DNA of 64,000 bases from Chelativorans alearensis (GCF_010993735.1 NZ_WQNI01000002.1:372001-436000); one strand, 5' to 3'; positions 45,093-54,212 are shown, counted from the stretch's first letter. The notes: generated by a model from the letters alone, not told the origin. A program made the numbers and translations.

Positions 45093-45638
45093 ATGCATAC
45101 CGGAAACATCGAACTTGTTCGAAAACGATCTGGTCGGATCGCCTTTCGCACCCCCCGCACCGAGGATGGCACCGCCGTCTGGCGCCTCATCAGATCCTGC
45201 GACCCCCTCGACGAAAATTCCCTCTACTGCAACCTGCTCCAGTGCGACCATTTCAGCGACACCTGCATGGTCGCCGAGCGCGTGGCCGACGGCGCCATCG
45301 TCGGCTGGGTTTCCGGCTATCTGCTGCCGGACGACCCGTCTTTACTCTTCATCTGGCAGGTCGCCGTAGACGAAAGCGCTCAGGGTGAGGGTATTGCCAA
45401 GCGAATGCTCAAAGCTCTCCTTTCCCGCGCGGCCTGTGCGGACGTACGCGGCCTCAAGACCACCATCACATCCGACAACGCGGCAAGCTGGGCCCTCTTT
45501 AATTCCTTCGCCCGCAGCCAGGGCACGGAGCTGAAGAGCGAGCCCTATTTCCGCAAGGATGCCCATTTCGACGGGGAGCACGCCACCGAGCACATGGTGA
45601 CGATCGCGCTGCCCGAGGAGGCGCGCAACGCGGCCTGA
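45093..45638 (+). CDS. ectA: L-2,4-diaminobutyrate acetyltransferase
   Basis: 181 residues, GNAT fold. RTPRTEDGTAVWRLIRSCDPLDENS is split here as RTPRTEDGTA and RSCDPLDENS near the N-terminus; the acetyl-CoA loop is VDESAQGEGIAKRML. The CDPLDENSLYCNLLQCDHF region is specific to EctA. Acetylates diaminobutyrate in ectoine synthesis. First gene of ectABCD-ask. Confidence 0.95.
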   Translation: MHTGNIELVRKRSGRIAFRTPRTEDGTAVWRLIRSCDPLDENSLYCNLLQCDHFSDTCMVAERVADGAIVGWVSGYLLPDDPSLLFIWQVAVDESAQGEGIAKRMLKALLSRAACADVRGLKTTITSDNAASWALFNSFARSQGTELKSEPYFRKDAHFDGEHATEHMVTIALPEEARNAA

Positions 45639-45685
45639 TGGGCGCGATGCAACGCCTCCGAGACATTCAACCCGAAGGAAATATC

Positions 45686-46975
45686 ATGACGACCGTACGA
45701 ACGGACGACAAAGCTATCTTTGAACGGCGCGAGTCCGCCGCGCGCAGCTATTGCCGCAGCTTCCCCGTCGTGTTCGAGAAGGCGCGGGGCGCCACACTCA
45801 CCGGCAGCGACGGCCGCGACTACATCGACTTCCTCGCCGGCTGCTCGTCGCTCAACTACGGGCATAACGACCCCGACATGAAGGCCGCCCTCCTCGACTA
45901 TATCGCCGGCGACGGCGTGGCGCACGGCCTCGACATGCACACCAGCGCCAAGGCAGCTTTCCTCGAGGCCTTCGAGCGCATCATCCTGGCCCCGCGCGGC
46001 ATGGACCATCGCATGATGTTCATGGGCCCGACGGGCGCCAACGCCGTCGAGGCGGCGCTGAAGCTCGCCCGTAAGGTGACGGGCCGCACCAATGTCGTCG
46101 CCTTCACCAACGGCTTCCACGGCGTCACGCTCGGTGCGCTCGCCGCCACCGGCAACGGCTATCACCGCGGCGGCGCCGGCGTTCCGCTGACGGGCGTCAC
46201 GCGCATGCCGTTCGAGGGCGCGATGGGCAAGGACATCGACACCGCCGATTTCCTGAACCGCATGCTCTCCGAGCCGTCCAGCGGCATCGAGCCGCCGGCG
46301 GCGATCATCCTGGAAACCGTGCAGGGGGAGGGCGGTCTGAACGCCGCCTCCCGCGAGTGGGTGCGCCGCGTCGCCGAGATCGCCCGCGCCCACGGCGCGC
46401 TCTTCATCGTCGACGACATCCAGGCGGGCTGCGGCCGCACCGGCCCCTTCTTCTCCTTCGAGGAGATGGGGGTGAAGCCGGATATCGTCACCATGGCGAA
46501 GTCGCTGTCGGGTTTCGGCCTGCCTTTCGCCGCACTGCTGGTGAAGCCGGATTACGATGTGTTCGGCCCGGCCGAGCACAACGGCACCTTCCGCGGCAAC
46601 AACCATGCCTTCGTCACCGCGCGCGTGGCGCTGGAGAAGTTCTGGGAGGAAGGCGGCTTTCAGGAGACGGTGACGAAGCGCGCCGCCTACCTGGAATCGC
46701 GGCTCGCGAAAATCGCCGAACGCCTGCCCGCCGCCCGTCTGAAAGGCCGCGGCATGATGCTCGGCATCGACGTCGGCTCCGGCAAGCTGGCGGAAGAGAT
46801 CTGCGCCCGCTGCTTCGAGAACGGCCTCGTCATCGAGACCTCGGGCGCCCACGACGAGGTGGTCAAGGTCCTGGCGCCGCTGACCATCGATGAGAAGACC
46901 TTTGCCCGCGGCCTTGACATCCTCGAAGAGGCCGTGAGCGAAGTTGCCCAGTCCACCAGAATTGCAGCGGAGTGA
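45686..46975 (+). CDS. ectB: Diaminobutyrate-2-oxoglutarate transaminase
   Basis: 429 residues from ATG 45686 with AAGGAA upstream. Class III PLP aminotransferase: GCSSLNYGHNDP, FMGPTGANAVEAALKLAR, IVDDIQAGCGRTG (Asp to the PLP ring) and the Schiff-base Lys in MAKSLSGFGLP. Converts aspartate semialdehyde to diaminobutyrate. 47 bp after ectA. Confidence 0.96.
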   Translation: MTTVRTDDKAIFERRESAARSYCRSFPVVFEKARGATLTGSDGRDYIDFLAGCSSLNYGHNDPDMKAALLDYIAGDGVAHGLDMHTSAKAAFLEAFERIILAPRGMDHRMMFMGPTGANAVEAALKLARKVTGRTNVVAFTNGFHGVTLGALAATGNGYHRGGAGVPLTGVTRMPFEGAMGKDIDTADFLNRMLSEPSSGIEPPAAIILETVQGEGGLNAASREWVRRVAEIARAHGALFIVDDIQAGCGRTGPFFSFEEMGVKPDIVTMAKSLSGFGLPFAALLVKPDYDVFGPAEHNGTFRGNNHAFVTARVALEKFWEEGGFQETVTKRAAYLESRLAKIAERLPAARLKGRGMMLGIDVGSGKLAEEICARCFENGLVIETSGAHDEVVKVLAPLTIDEKTFARGLDILEEAVSEVAQSTRIAAE

Positions 46976-46981
46976 ACGTCG

Positions 46982-47380
46982 ATGATCGTGCGTGACCTGA
47001 ACGAGGCCAAGAACACAGAGCGCCATGTCTTCTCGGAGGGCTGGGACAGCGTGCGGCTGCTCTTGAAGTCCGACGGCATGGGTTTCTCTTTCCACATCAC
47101 CACCATCTACGCCGGCGCCGAGCTTGAGATGCACTACAAGAACCATCTCGAAAGCGTCTACTGCGTCGACGGCACCGGCTCCATCGAGGACTGCGCCACC
47201 GGCAAGGTCCACCGGATAAAGCCGGGCGTGGTCTACGCCCTCGACAAGAACGACAAGCACATTCTCCGCGCCGACGCGGACAAGCCCATGATCATGGCCT
47301 GTGTCTTCAACCCGCCCGTAACGGGCACCGAAGTTCACAAGGACGATGGCTCCTACGCACTGGAGGCCGAGTCGGCGTGA
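46982..47380 (+). CDS. ectC: Ectoine synthase
   Basis: 132 residues, cupin fold. [20 protein letters not shown] is the standard N-terminus; [20 protein letters not shown] has the metal ligands and the end has [15 protein letters not shown]. Closes N-gamma-acetyl-diaminobutyrate to ectoine. 6 bp after ectB. Confidence 0.97.
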   Translation: MIVRDLNEAKNTERHVFSEGWDSVRLLLKSDGMGFSFHITTIYAGAELEMHYKNHLESVYCVDGTGSIEDCATGKVHRIKPGVVYALDKNDKHILRADADKPMIMACVFNPPVTGTEVHKDDGSYALEAESA

Positions 47381-47424
47381 GGTGAAGCCACGCCGGCAGA
47401 AACCAAAAGAAGAAGGAGAAAAAG

Positions 47425-48357
47425 ATGTCTGCAATCACTCATCCCGCCGACCGACGACAGGATCCCTACCCGAGCCGCCTGCCGGAAGAGCGCTGGCTGC
47501 CGCGGCAGGACAAGACTGTCTGGAGCCAGTGGCGCCCCGACGCGCCCCTGACGGCTCAGCAGGCCGACCAGTTCGACCGCGACGGTTTCCTGGTGCTCAA
47601 GGACCTCTTCACCGAAGACGAGGTGAAGGCGCTGATGGCCGAATCGGCCGCTCTGCGCGGTGGCGAGCGTGAATTGATGGACGGCAGCATCATCACGGAG
47701 CCGGGTTCCGACGAGGTGCGCACGGTCTTCAAGCTGCCCGAGCAGAGCCCGCTCTTCAACCGGCTGGCGCGTGACCGCCGCATCGCCGGCATCGCCAGCT
47801 TCCTGCTCGGCGACGAGGTCTACGTCCATCAGTCGCGGCTCAACTACAAGCCGGGCTTCACCGGCAAAGAGTTCTACTGGCACTCCGACTTCGAGACCTG
47901 GCACGCCGAGGACGGCATGCCGCGCATGCGCGCCGTCTCCGCGTCGCTTCTCCTCACGGACAACGACGCGCTCAACGGCCCGCTCATGCTGATGCCCGGC
48001 TCGCACAAGCATTTCGTCGCCTGTGCCGGCGAAACGCCGGAGGACAACCACAAGGCCTCGCTGAAGAAGCAAGAGGTGGGCGTGCCCTCGCACGAGGCGC
48101 TGACCAAGCTGGCGTCCGAGCACGGCATCCATGCTGCCACCGGCAAGGCGGGCACGCTGGTTCTGTTCGACTGCAACACGATGCACGGCTCGAACGGCAA
48201 CATAACCCCCTTCTCCCGTTCGAACGCCTTCTTCGTGTTCAACGCCATGTCCAACCAGCTAGAGGAGCCCTTCGGCGCCAAGAAGCCGCGGCCTGATTTC
48301 CTGGCCGAGCGCGGCGAGGCCAAGGCCATCGAGATCGCTTCCGGCAAGCTGGTTTAG
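47425..48357 (+). CDS. ectD: Ectoine hydroxylase
   Basis: 310 residues, non-haem Fe(II)/2-oxoglutarate dioxygenase. FYWHSDFETWHAEDGMPRMR has the HxD iron pair, and later CNTMHGSNGNITPFSRSNAF has the third His and the 2-oxoglutarate Arg. Makes 5-hydroxyectoine, which protects against heat and desiccation as well as salt. Its stop TAG is the first triplet of palindromic repeat B. Confidence 0.96.
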   Translation: MSAITHPADRRQDPYPSRLPEERWLPRQDKTVWSQWRPDAPLTAQQADQFDRDGFLVLKDLFTEDEVKALMAESAALRGGERELMDGSIITEPGSDEVRTVFKLPEQSPLFNRLARDRRIAGIASFLLGDEVYVHQSRLNYKPGFTGKEFYWHSDFETWHAEDGMPRMRAVSASLLLTDNDALNGPLMLMPGSHKHFVACAGETPEDNHKASLKKQEVGVPSHEALTKLASEHGIHAATGKAGTLVLFDCNTMHGSNGNITPFSRSNAFFVFNAMSNQLEEPFGAKKPRPDFLAERGEAKAIEIASGKLV

Positions 48358-48460
48358 AGCAATTCCAGGAAAATCGGAGACCGGTTTTCCGTCCGGAATT
48401 GAGAAAAAACAAAGAGTTAGATCAGTTCATCGATTTCATGAAACGATGAACGGGTCTGGG
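48355..48460. repeat. Rhizobial palindromic repeat, copy B (inside the ect operon)
   Basis: The same family as copy A: TAGAGCAATTCCAGGAAAAT at its start, ACCGGTTTTCCGTCCGGAAT, then an A-rich link and a second, weaker hairpin (about 48420-48457). It fills the gap between ectD and ask, and its first three bases are ectD's stop codon. Confidence 0.85.
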
Positions 48461-48477
48461 AGAAAACGGCTCAAGCC

Positions 48478-49968
48478 ATGACACAATTAGCGGAAGAGGA
48501 GCACGCCGCGGCGGATCGCGGCGTGCCGGCAAATGCGCCCCGTAGCCATACCGTCGAGAAGATCGGCGGGACCTCCATGAGCCGGGCGCGCGAGTTGCTC
48601 GACACCATCCTGATCGGCGCGCGCAAGGGCGAGGCGCTCTATCACCGCGTCTTCGTGGTCTCCGCCTTCGGCGGCATCACGGACAAGCTGCTCGAACACA
48701 AGAAGTCGGGCAAGGCCGGCGTCTACGCGCAGTTTGCCCATGCCGACAACGAGCATGGATGGATGGAGGCGCTGGGCGAGGTCAGCCGCGCCATGCACGA
48801 CATCAACGCGGGGATGTTCGATCATGCCGACGACCGGAAGGCCGCCGACGATTTCGTGCGCGAGCGCATCGACGGTGCGCGCCGCTGCCTGATCGATCTG
48901 CAGCGCCTGTGCTCCTACGGGCATTTCCAGCTCGTCGAGCACATGCAGACGATCCGTGAAATGCTGTCGGCCCTGGGCGAGGCGCATTCGGCCAGCAACC
49001 TGACCCTGCTTTTGCGCCGCCACGGCGTCAATGCGTGCCTTATTGACCTGACGGGATGGCGCGAGGAGGCCCAGCCAAGCCTCGACGAGCGCATCGAAGC
49101 GGCCTTCGCAGAGGTGGATCTTGCGCGCGAATTGCCCATCGTCACCGGCTATGCCCAGTGCCGCGAGGGCCTGATGCGCGAGTTCGACCGCGGCTATTCC
49201 GAGGTCACCTTCGCCACCATCGCAGCGCTCACCGGTGCCCGCGAGGCGATCATCCACAAGGAGTTCCACCTCTCCAGCGCCGATCCGCGCCTGGTCGGGG
49301 CGCAGAACGTGCGCAAGATCGGCCGCACCAACTACGACGTTGCCGACCAGCTCTCGAACATGGGCATGGAGGCGATCCACCCGAAGGCGGCGAAGAAGCT
49401 GCGCCAGGCGGGCGTTCCCTTGCGCGTCGCCAACGCCTTCGAGCCGCACGACCCCGGCACGCTGATCGACGCCGAGTCTGCGGACAGGCCCGGCGTGGAG
49501 ATGGTCACGGGACTGCCAGTCACCACGCTGGAGCTGTTCGAGCAGGATATGGTGGGCGTGAAGGGCTACGACGCGGCCATCCTCGACGTGCTGACTCGCC
49601 ACCGGGTGCGCATCGTCTCGAAGGTGTCCAACGCAAACTCGATCGTCCACCACATCCAGGCGCCGCTGAAGACCGTTCGCCGTGTCGAGCGGGACCTGAC
49701 GGAGCGCTATCCCTCCGCCCGCGTCACCACCCGCCGTGCCGGCATGGTGTCGGTCATCGGGCGCGACCTGAAGGGCCTCAACGTCATGCTCAAGGGGCTG
49801 ACGGCGCTCTGTGAGGCCGGCATCGAGCCAATCTCGGCACAGGAGACGGGCCGCGGCGTCGACGTGCAGTTCGTGGTGGCGAGCGAAAGCCGGGAGGAAG
49901 CGGTGAAGACGCTGCACCGGGCCTTCGTCGAGGCCGGCGAGAGCCCGCGCCTGGCAAAGGCGGCCTGA
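48478..49968 (+). CDS. ask: Ectoine-specific aspartokinase
   Basis: 496 residues. The N-terminus HTVEKIGGTSMSRARELLD replaces the usual KFGGTS start, and the long helical insertion about 75-160 is typical of Ask_Ect, as is EFDRGYSEVTFATIAAL. ACT domains (about 350-496) carry VMLKGLTALCEAGIEPISA. Such kinases are relieved from end-product inhibition and supply aspartyl phosphate for ectoine. It follows ectD after repeat B. Confidence 0.94.
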   Translation: MTQLAEEEHAAADRGVPANAPRSHTVEKIGGTSMSRARELLDTILIGARKGEALYHRVFVVSAFGGITDKLLEHKKSGKAGVYAQFAHADNEHGWMEALGEVSRAMHDINAGMFDHADDRKAADDFVRERIDGARRCLIDLQRLCSYGHFQLVEHMQTIREMLSALGEAHSASNLTLLLRRHGVNACLIDLTGWREEAQPSLDERIEAAFAEVDLARELPIVTGYAQCREGLMREFDRGYSEVTFATIAALTGAREAIIHKEFHLSSADPRLVGAQNVRKIGRTNYDVADQLSNMGMEAIHPKAAKKLRQAGVPLRVANAFEPHDPGTLIDAESADRPGVEMVTGLPVTTLELFEQDMVGVKGYDAAILDVLTRHRVRIVSKVSNANSIVHHIQAPLKTVRRVERDLTERYPSARVTTRRAGMVSVIGRDLKGLNVMLKGLTALCEAGIEPISAQETGRGVDVQFVVASESREEAVKTLHRAFVEAGESPRLAKAA

Positions 49969-49980
49969 CGTTTCTCCGGC

Positions 49981-50277
49981 TTACCGCGCCAAAACGTCCT
50001 GCCACTCGGGATGCCGGCGGAACTGGGCCGCTGCGAAGGGGCAGAGCGGCCTGATCTTCACACCGTCCTTGCGCGCCGCCTCCACCGCATGCGCCACCAG
50101 CCCTTCGCCGACGCCTTGCCCCCGAAAGGGCGTCGGAACCTCCGTATGATCAATGATGATCTGGCTCGTGCCAATCCTGGTGAAGGTCATCTCCGCCTTC
50201 TCCCCGTCGGCGGCATAGACATAGCGGCCCTTTCCACCCAGATCCTCAAGATGGATACGCGACGGATCGAATGTCAT
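49981..50277 (-). CDS. GNAT-like N-acetyltransferase (Acetyltransf_CG type)
   Basis: 98 residues from ATG 50277. Short YjdJ-type domain: GKGRYVYAADGEKAEMTFTR, then the acetyl-CoA loop VPTPFRGQGVGEGLVAHAVE and CPFAAAQFRRHPEWQDVL. Substrate unknown. It overlaps the upstream hydrolase by ATGA and is convergent with ask. Confidence 0.9.
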   Translation of the reverse strand: MTFDPSRIHLEDLGGKGRYVYAADGEKAEMTFTRIGTSQIIIDHTEVPTPFRGQGVGEGLVAHAVEAARKDGVKIRPLCPFAAAQFRRHPEWQDVLAR

Positions 50278-50912
50278 TCGCCGGCCTCCCGCACGGCTTC
50301 GCCCGCGTAGGGAGCGAGGAAGCGCCTGGCGGCCGCCGGCTCCTCCGGCCGCACCTCGTGCCCACCCTCGTGCCACACGATCTCGCTCTCGGCGCCGGCG
50401 GCGCCCAGATGCGCCATCAGCCGCTCGGTGAGCGTCGGGGGGCAGATAGGGTCCCTGCGGCCTGCCGTCAGCAGCAGCCGGGTCTTGAACGTTTCAGCGC
50501 CGATGCGCGGCTGGAAGGGGATAAGCGGATGCATCAGCACCGCGGCATCGAACAACGCCGGATCGGCGAAGATGACCGAGGCAAGGATGTTGGCACCGTT
50601 GGAGTAGCCGAGGCCGAGGACGGCGCTCGGCTCCTGCGCCGCCACATGGGCGCGCACGAAACCCGCCATCTTCCCCGTCGCACGCGCAAGGTCGTCCATA
50701 TCATAGACACCCTCGCCCGTGCGCCGGAAGAAGCGCGCCGCGCCTTCTTCGTCGACGTCGCCGCGCGGGGCGACGATGCCGGCGCCCGGCAACACCGTTT
50801 CGGCCATCGACAGAAGCTGGCGCTCATTGCCGCCCGTGCCGTGAAAGAGGAAGAGCAGCGGCCGGCCCGGCCCAGTGGGTGCGCTGTAATGCTGGTAGGC
50901 GTCGGCGGACAT
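50274..50912 (-). CDS. Alpha/beta hydrolase (carboxylesterase/phospholipase type)
   Basis: 212 residues from ATG 50912. LFLFHGTGGNERQLL near the oxyanion hole, nucleophile Ser in GLGYSNGANILAS (GxSxG), Asp in AGRRDPICPP and His in WHEGGHEV complete the triad. These enzymes usually lie next to MhqO-like dioxygenases, as here, in hydroquinone/quinone stress operons. Confidence 0.9.
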   Translation of the reverse strand: MSADAYQHYSAPTGPGRPLLFLFHGTGGNERQLLSMAETVLPGAGIVAPRGDVDEEGAARFFRRTGEGVYDMDDLARATGKMAGFVRAHVAAQEPSAVLGLGYSNGANILASVIFADPALFDAAVLMHPLIPFQPRIGAETFKTRLLLTAGRRDPICPPTLTERLMAHLGAAGAESEIVWHEGGHEVRPEEPAAARRFLAPYAGEAVREAGE

Positions 50913-50916
50913 CGCT

Positions 50917-51849
50917 CTACTCTCCGATACGCGGCAGTTGGCTTTCCAGAAGGGGCCTGAGATGGGCATGCTGGCGCGGCAGCTTCAGCGCCTCGCCCAG
51001 ATGCTCCACGTCCTCGTCGCGCGCAAAGCCCGGATCGTCGGTGGCGATCTCGAACAGCACGCCGCCCGGCGCCCGGAAGTAGATGGAGAGGAAATAGTCG
51101 CGGTCGATCACCGGCGTAACGCTGAACCGCTCCTTCACCAGCGCCTCGCGCACCGCCAGTTGCGCGGTGCTGTCGGGTACCGCGAAGGCGATGTGATGTA
51201 CGGAGCCCGCCCCCTGGCGCGCCGCCCCCGCCATCCGGTCCGTCTCCAGATCGATGATATCGGCGCCGTTCCCGCCGGCGCGCACCATGCGGCGCAGGTT
51301 TCCTTCCTCCATGGCATTCTTGAAGCCCATCAGCTCCAGAAGTGCGCTTGTCCCTCCGCTGTCGTTAAGCGTCAGCGATGCGGAGTGGAAGCCGCGGATC
51401 GCGTGTTCGGCGGGAACGCCGGCGCCGGTCCAGGGCTGGCGGGCATCCTCTGCCACTTCCACCAGCGCGAAGCCGTCGCCGTCCGCACCGTCGAAATAAA
51501 GACGCTCTTCATCGAAGCGTGAGGCGCGCCGCAGCCCGCTCACCGCTTTGGCGTTGAGATGCTTCTCCCAGAAGTCGAGGCTGCCTTCGGGAACCGAAAA
51601 AACGGTGGTGCCGACCTCGCCCGCCCCGCGCGTGCCGCGAACGATGTTGGGGAAGGGAAAATATGTCAGCACCGTGCCCGGCTGGCCGATGCCGTTGGCA
51701 TAGTAGAGGTGGTAGACATCCGGCGCGTCGAAATTCACCGTCTTCTTGACGCGGCGCAGCCCGAGCACCCTGGTGGCGAAGTTGTCGGTCCCCGCGGCGT
51801 CCTTCGCCATGGAGGTGATGTGATGAATGCCTTCGATGGTGTCGAGCAT
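50917..51849 (-). CDS. VOC-family ring-cleaving dioxygenase (MhqO/PcpA-like)
   Basis: 310 residues from ATG 51849. Two VOC repeats: IEGIHHITSMAKDAAGTDNF, and later HHIAFAVPDSTAQLAVREAL, with metal ligands His and His plus Glu near GGVLFEIATDDPGF. The family opens hydroquinone-type rings using Fe(II). Forms an operon with the hydrolase and GNAT genes, 4 bp apart, which suggests detoxification of aromatic electrophiles. Confidence 0.9.
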   Translation of the reverse strand: MLDTIEGIHHITSMAKDAAGTDNFATRVLGLRRVKKTVNFDAPDVYHLYYANGIGQPGTVLTYFPFPNIVRGTRGAGEVGTTVFSVPEGSLDFWEKHLNAKAVSGLRRASRFDEERLYFDGADGDGFALVEVAEDARQPWTGAGVPAEHAIRGFHSASLTLNDSGGTSALLELMGFKNAMEEGNLRRMVRAGGNGADIIDLETDRMAGAARQGAGSVHHIAFAVPDSTAQLAVREALVKERFSVTPVIDRDYFLSIYFRAPGGVLFEIATDDPGFARDEDVEHLGEALKLPRQHAHLRPLLESQLPRIGE

Positions 51850-51989
51850 GATGCCGCTCCTTCGGTTGGATGGGTCCGCACGGCCCATATGGCGCGGCGC
51901 GGCCCGGCGCGGAAGGCGTCTGTCCGGATAAGGACTGTCTCCCTGCCGGCGACAGTGTCGACCTTTCCGCCGCTCGCGCCAAGAGATAA

Positions 51990-52022
51990 TAAAGGCCCCG
52001 CGCCGGCAGGCGGCGCGGGGCC
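51990..52022 (-). terminator. Intrinsic terminator after the PRC-barrel gene
   Basis: On the minus strand an 11 bp perfect stem GGCCCCGCGCC/GGCGCGGGGCC (51994-52004 with 52012-52022) is followed by TTTATTA. It lies 32 bp after the PRC-barrel stop. Confidence 0.85.
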
Positions 52023-52054
52023 TCGTCTTGCGGCCGCAGGCGCGACCTCTAGCC

Positions 52055-53086
52055 TTACTGCATCTGCATGCGCATCTCGTCGCGCCGCTCAGCATACGTC
52101 GCTTCGTCGTATTCCGGCTGCGCCTCGAGTTCCTGCTGGGTGAACTCGGTGTAGAGATAAAGATCGCCGCCCTCGTCGGTCATGAAGGCCAGGTTGTCCA
52201 TGCCGATGGCAACCTTCTTCTCACCGATCTCGAGGAACCCGCCGACATCGACGATCACCGCATCCACCTCGCCTTCCGGCGTCAGGACGACATCGCCGAT
52301 CTCGCCGACGTTCTCCTCGTTGGCGCCGAAGACCGTGGTGCCGGTCAGGTTCTCCGCGCTGAGCTGTCCGGGCTCAGCCTCCTGCAGCTGGCTGCGATCG
52401 ATGGCGCCGGTGCGGGTCGGGTCGGTCTTGTCCGCCTGACGTTCCTCCGTCATCGCTGCAGTGTCCTCGGCGGGACGGTCCTGGCGGTCCTCGGCCATGG
52501 TGGTCTCGCCTTCGCCGGCTTGGTCGTCAGGCGGGGCGGGGGCCTCGGCCGTGGTATCGCCCGTACCCATTGCGCCCTCGGCACCCTCGTCCGGTGCCGG
52601 CGCCGCGGCCAGGTCTTCTGCCGTGGCGGGCTTGGTCTCGGCGACGTCCGCATCGGCCGGCATCGGGCGATAGGCCGACCTGTCGAATTCGGGCTGCGCC
52701 CTCAGCGCGTCTGCCGTCGTCTCGACCACGAGCCAACGCTCACCGTCCTGCTGCTCCGACCACTGGGCGAGGTCGTATTCGAGCGCGACTTCCTTCTGGC
52801 CGATGCCGAGAAAGCCGCCGACGCCGACAACGATGGCTTCGACGTTGCCCTCCTTGTCGATCACGAGGTCGCGGACGGAACCGATATTCTCGGCGTCCTC
52901 GCCGGTGCCGTTGTAGACGGCCTCACCGATGATGTTGGATGCCAGATTGCCTTCCGCGCGGATCGTCATATCCACCGGCTGCTGATCCGTCGTGGTCGGA
53001 TCGGCGGTGGGTGCCGTTGTCTGAGCGACCGCGCCGGTTGCAACCAGCGTAGCGATCGCGGTGGTCGCCAAAAGTTTGCGGATCAT
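52055..53086 (-). CDS. Exported two-domain PRC-barrel protein (predicted EcfG regulon)
   Basis: 343 residues from ATG 53086 with a signal peptide (about 1-21, ending GAVAQTTA). Two PRC-barrel domains: about 45-130 (GSVRDLVIDKEGNVEAIVVG) and about 235-320 (GEIGDVVLTPEGEVDAVIVD), separated by an acidic, Ala/Pro-rich linker of about 100 residues. Such proteins accumulate in the periplasm under general stress in rhizobia. A GGAAC-N17-CGTT promoter lies at 53169-53194. Confidence 0.88.
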   Translation of the reverse strand: MIRKLLATTAIATLVATGAVAQTTAPTADPTTTDQQPVDMTIRAEGNLASNIIGEAVYNGTGEDAENIGSVRDLVIDKEGNVEAIVVGVGGFLGIGQKEVALEYDLAQWSEQQDGERWLVVETTADALRAQPEFDRSAYRPMPADADVAETKPATAEDLAAAPAPDEGAEGAMGTGDTTAEAPAPPDDQAGEGETTMAEDRQDRPAEDTAAMTEERQADKTDPTRTGAIDRSQLQEAEPGQLSAENLTGTTVFGANEENVGEIGDVVLTPEGEVDAVIVDVGGFLEIGEKKVAIGMDNLAFMTDEGGDLYLYTEFTQQELEAQPEYDEATYAERRDEMRMQMQ

Positions 53087-53168
53087 GATAAATCTCCATG
53101 TGCAGTTTTCTGTTTTCTGTACATGGCCGCGGAGTCGACCGACCTGATGCGCGGCCACTCCTCGTTTA

Positions 53169-53194
53169 AACGTCCATGCGCTCGAAACAGTTCC
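53169..53194 (-). promoter_or_regulatory. EcfG-type promoter of the PRC-barrel gene
   Basis: Minus-strand GGAAC (53190-53194) and CGTT (53169-53172) with a 17-base spacer, an exact match to the EcfG consensus. It lies 83 bp before the start codon. Confidence 0.82.
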
Positions 53195-53265
53195 GCGACC
53201 GCCGACCATCGTTGCAGCGGTCTGCTCCCCGATTGCCCGCCGCCGCGAAATTCTCAAACGATCTT

Positions 53266-53805
53266 TCAGGCGACGTTCGTCACGTTGGTCGTGGAACTGG
53301 GACCGAAATCGCTTTCCCCCTCGATCCCGAGGATCTCCTGAAGCCGGGCCCGTGCACGGCTGACGCGGCTTTTGATCGTGCCCACCGCGCAGCCGCAGAT
53401 CTCCGCGGCTTCCTCGTAGGAGAAGCCGGAAGCGCCGACGAGGATGATCGCCTCGCGCTGGTCTTCCGGCAGCAGTTCCAGCGCCTTGCGGAAATCGGTC
53501 AGGTCGGTCGAGCCCTCCTGGCTCGGATGCACGGAAAGCTGTGCCGTCATCGTCCCGTCCGTGTCCTCCACCTCACGCTTGCGCTTGCGCATTTGCGAGT
53601 AGAACTCGTTGCGCAGGATGGTGAACAGCCAGGCCTTCAAGTTCGTGCCGGCCTGGAAGCTGTCCTGCTTGTCCCATGCCTTGACCAGCGTTTCCTGGAC
53701 AAGGTCGTCCGCCCGATCGGCGTTCTTCGCAAGCGAGACCGCGAAGGCCCGTAACACCGGCACCGCCGCCAACAAGCCGTTGCGGAAACTCGGTGATGGG
53801 GACAT
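53266..53805 (-). CDS. ecfG: General stress ECF sigma factor EcfG
   Basis: 179 residues from ATG 53805, GAGGA upstream. Sigma-70 region 2: LRAFAVSLAKNADRADDLVQ, TLVKAWDKQDSF and KAWLFTILRNEFYSQMRKR. Region 4: LPEDQREAIILVGASGFSYE and AAEICGCAVGTIKSRVSRAR. Directly follows nepR, the arrangement of the alphaproteobacterial general stress response. NepR holds it inactive until phosphorylated PhyR displaces NepR. Confidence 0.95.
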   Translation of the reverse strand: MSPSPSFRNGLLAAVPVLRAFAVSLAKNADRADDLVQETLVKAWDKQDSFQAGTNLKAWLFTILRNEFYSQMRKRKREVEDTDGTMTAQLSVHPSQEGSTDLTDFRKALELLPEDQREAIILVGASGFSYEEAAEICGCAVGTIKSRVSRARARLQEILGIEGESDFGPSSTTNVTNVA

Positions 53806-53807
53806 GC

Positions 53808-53993
53808 TCAATCCTCTTTCACCGCTGACTGAGGCTGTTCCTTCCCATCGAGTTCGCTTAACAACTGGCTGAAGCGGTCTGGAACCTCCTCCGAAATCAA
53901 GTCGGCATAATACTGCCGGAGCTTGCGGCCTATCTCCGAGTTGGGCCCCAGAGGGTCGGAACCAGAGCGTCGTTCCCCGGAATCTCGTTTCAT
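53808..53993 (-). CDS. nepR: Anti-sigma factor NepR
   Basis: 61 residues from ATG 53993. A 70-residue form from ATG 54020 is possible, but that codon would lie upstream of the start point of the promoter at 54023-54047. Core [20 protein letters not shown] then [15 protein letters not shown] is the NepR domain. Its stop is two bases before the ecfG ATG. Confidence 0.92.
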   Translation of the reverse strand: MKRDSGERRSGSDPLGPNSEIGRKLRQYYADLISEEVPDRFSQLLSELDGKEQPQSAVKED

Positions 53994-54022
53994 TTCAGTC
54001 TTCTGATACTTCATGCCCATTC

Positions 54023-54047
54023 AACGCCCGTTTGGCACCCCGGTTCC
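54023..54047 (-). promoter_or_regulatory. EcfG-type promoter of nepR-ecfG
   Basis: Minus-strand GGAAC (54043-54047), 16-base spacer, CGTT (54023-54026). This makes the operon self-activating, and the short distance to ATG 54020 argues for the later nepR start. Confidence 0.85.
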
Positions 54048-54136
54048 GTACTGTCTTTCCGATCATGCATGTTGCCTGCGGTTACGCAAATTCGGACGGG
54101 AACGTCATGGAGACGAATTTGTTCCACCGCGGCGGG

Positions 54137-54161
54137 AACTTTTTAATGGCACCGGCGTTGA
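54137..54161 (+). promoter_or_regulatory. EcfG-type promoter of phyR
   Basis: Plus-strand GGAAC (54137-54141), 16-base spacer, CGTT (54158-54161), 51 bp before the phyR ATG. Identical spacing to the nepR promoter. Confidence 0.85.
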
Positions 54162-54212
54162 GGCCAGTCGTTCAGAATTTAGCTTCCATTCATCGAGGGA
54201 GACGAATTCAGC

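Noticed and set aside
45545..47434. Leftward 629-codon ORF opposite ectABC
   Set aside because: Antisense shadow of strongly conserved ectoine genes; no ribosome site.
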